From Sutterella sp. UBA1442 (GTDB taxonomy: Bacteria; Pseudomonadota; Gammaproteobacteria; Burkholderiales; Burkholderiaceae_F), in assembly GCA_002329575.1 (NCBI GenBank), contig DCTK01000072.1:1-6392 (forward strand): a stretch of DNA of 6,392 nucleotides, given 5' to 3'. Below, one piece after another: positions 6,276 through 6,392 of the stretch. Positions within the stretch are counted from its first letter, which is position 1; each line of letters begins with the position of its first letter. The translations under genes were made by a program, and so were the position numbers. The notes below the pieces were generated by a model, which had not been told where the DNA came from, ran no database searches, and saw only the letters and a list, made by a program, of their open reading frames with translations.

Positions 6276-6342
6276 TAAGTCGAAAAAGATTAAAACTCTG
6301 TAATTAATTGAAAAATAAAGATAATAGCCTGAATGAATGAGG

Positions 6343-6348
6343 TTTATA
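6343..6348 (-). promoter_or_regulatory. -10 element of the distal feo promoter
   Basis: TATAAA on the minus strand, 26 nt downstream of the FNR-like site and just beyond the Fur box. No good -35 lies 17 nt upstream, which would fit an activator-dependent promoter. Transcription from about 6336 would give a leader of about 170 nt. Confidence 0.5.
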
Positions 6349-6355
6349 GGCAAAA

Positions 6356-6374
6356 GTTAATGAGAATCTTTAAC
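6356..6374. promoter_or_regulatory. Fur box upstream of the feo operon
   Basis: The 19-mer GTTAATGAGAATCTTTAAC matches the E. coli consensus GATAATGATAATCATTATC at 15 of 19 positions, by direct comparison. It lies between the FNR-like site and the TATAAA element, where bound Fe2+-Fur would block RNA polymerase. This fits the known iron repression of feo operons. It could also serve a divergent gene beyond the window edge. Confidence 0.75.
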
Positions 6375-6388
6375 TTGATTTAAGTCAA
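6375..6388. promoter_or_regulatory. FNR/Anr-like binding site
   Basis: TTGATTTAAGTCAA matches the FNR consensus TTGAT-N4-ATCAA at 9 of 10 defined positions and directly abuts the Fur box with no gap. FNR activates feo in E. coli when oxygen is absent. Relative to the TATAAA element the site centre would be near -45, slightly upstream of the classic -41.5, so the exact start site matters. The window ends 4 nt further on. Confidence 0.7.
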
Positions 6389-6392
6389 AAGA

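Noticed and set aside
1..6392. CRISPR array, transposon, tRNA genes or phage attachment site
   Set aside because: No spaced direct repeats, transposase motifs, terminal inverted repeats or tRNA-like cloverleaf were seen; the gene content is ordinary chromosomal.

Overview
The window looks like chromosomal DNA from a Gram-negative, probably gut-dwelling betaproteobacterium; a Sutterellaceae-like Burkholderiales (Sutterella/Parasutterella group) would fit. The reasons are a class A RNase P RNA that lacks the P13 and P14 hairpins of E. coli (a trait I recall from betaproteobacteria), an outer-membrane lipid A enzyme, HemL of the C5 heme pathway, moderate GC (near half, by eye) and an anaerobic-style ferrous iron operon with an FNR-like site. 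The taxonomic call is inference, not a database match.

Layout from left to right: (1) 1-219, plus strand: the 3' end of a polar amino-acid ABC transporter ATPase gene. (2) 234-269: a strong hairpin with a T-run on the minus strand, terminating the leftward unit. (3) 289-2744, minus strand: a two-gene unit, first an outer-membrane protein joining a PagP-type lipid A palmitoyltransferase to an OmpW-like beta-barrel in one reading frame, then hemL 17 nt downstream. (4) 2795-2837: overlapping divergent promoters with an inverted repeat whose half-sites lie 21 bp apart. (5) about 2846-3161, plus strand: rnpB. (6) 3227-3290: one intrinsic terminator and one further hairpin, ending the feo operon, which converges on rnpB. 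(7) 3305-6164, minus strand: a ferrous iron uptake operon, feoA-feoA-feoB. (8) 6165-6392: an AT-rich control region with an FNR-like site abutting a good Fur box, plus a second, weaker Fur-like box closer to the genes.

The Feo genes form one clear functional unit: FeoB is the GTP-dependent Fe2+ permease, the two FeoA proteins are its small SH3-like partners, and the control region suggests induction by iron shortage and low oxygen. The most unusual object is the PagP-OmpW fusion. It keeps the PagP catalytic His, Asp and Ser, has Ala at the position of the E. coli acyl-chain 'ruler' glycine, and carries a second complete-looking barrel domain behind it. Its promoter is interleaved with that of the housekeeping rnpB gene.
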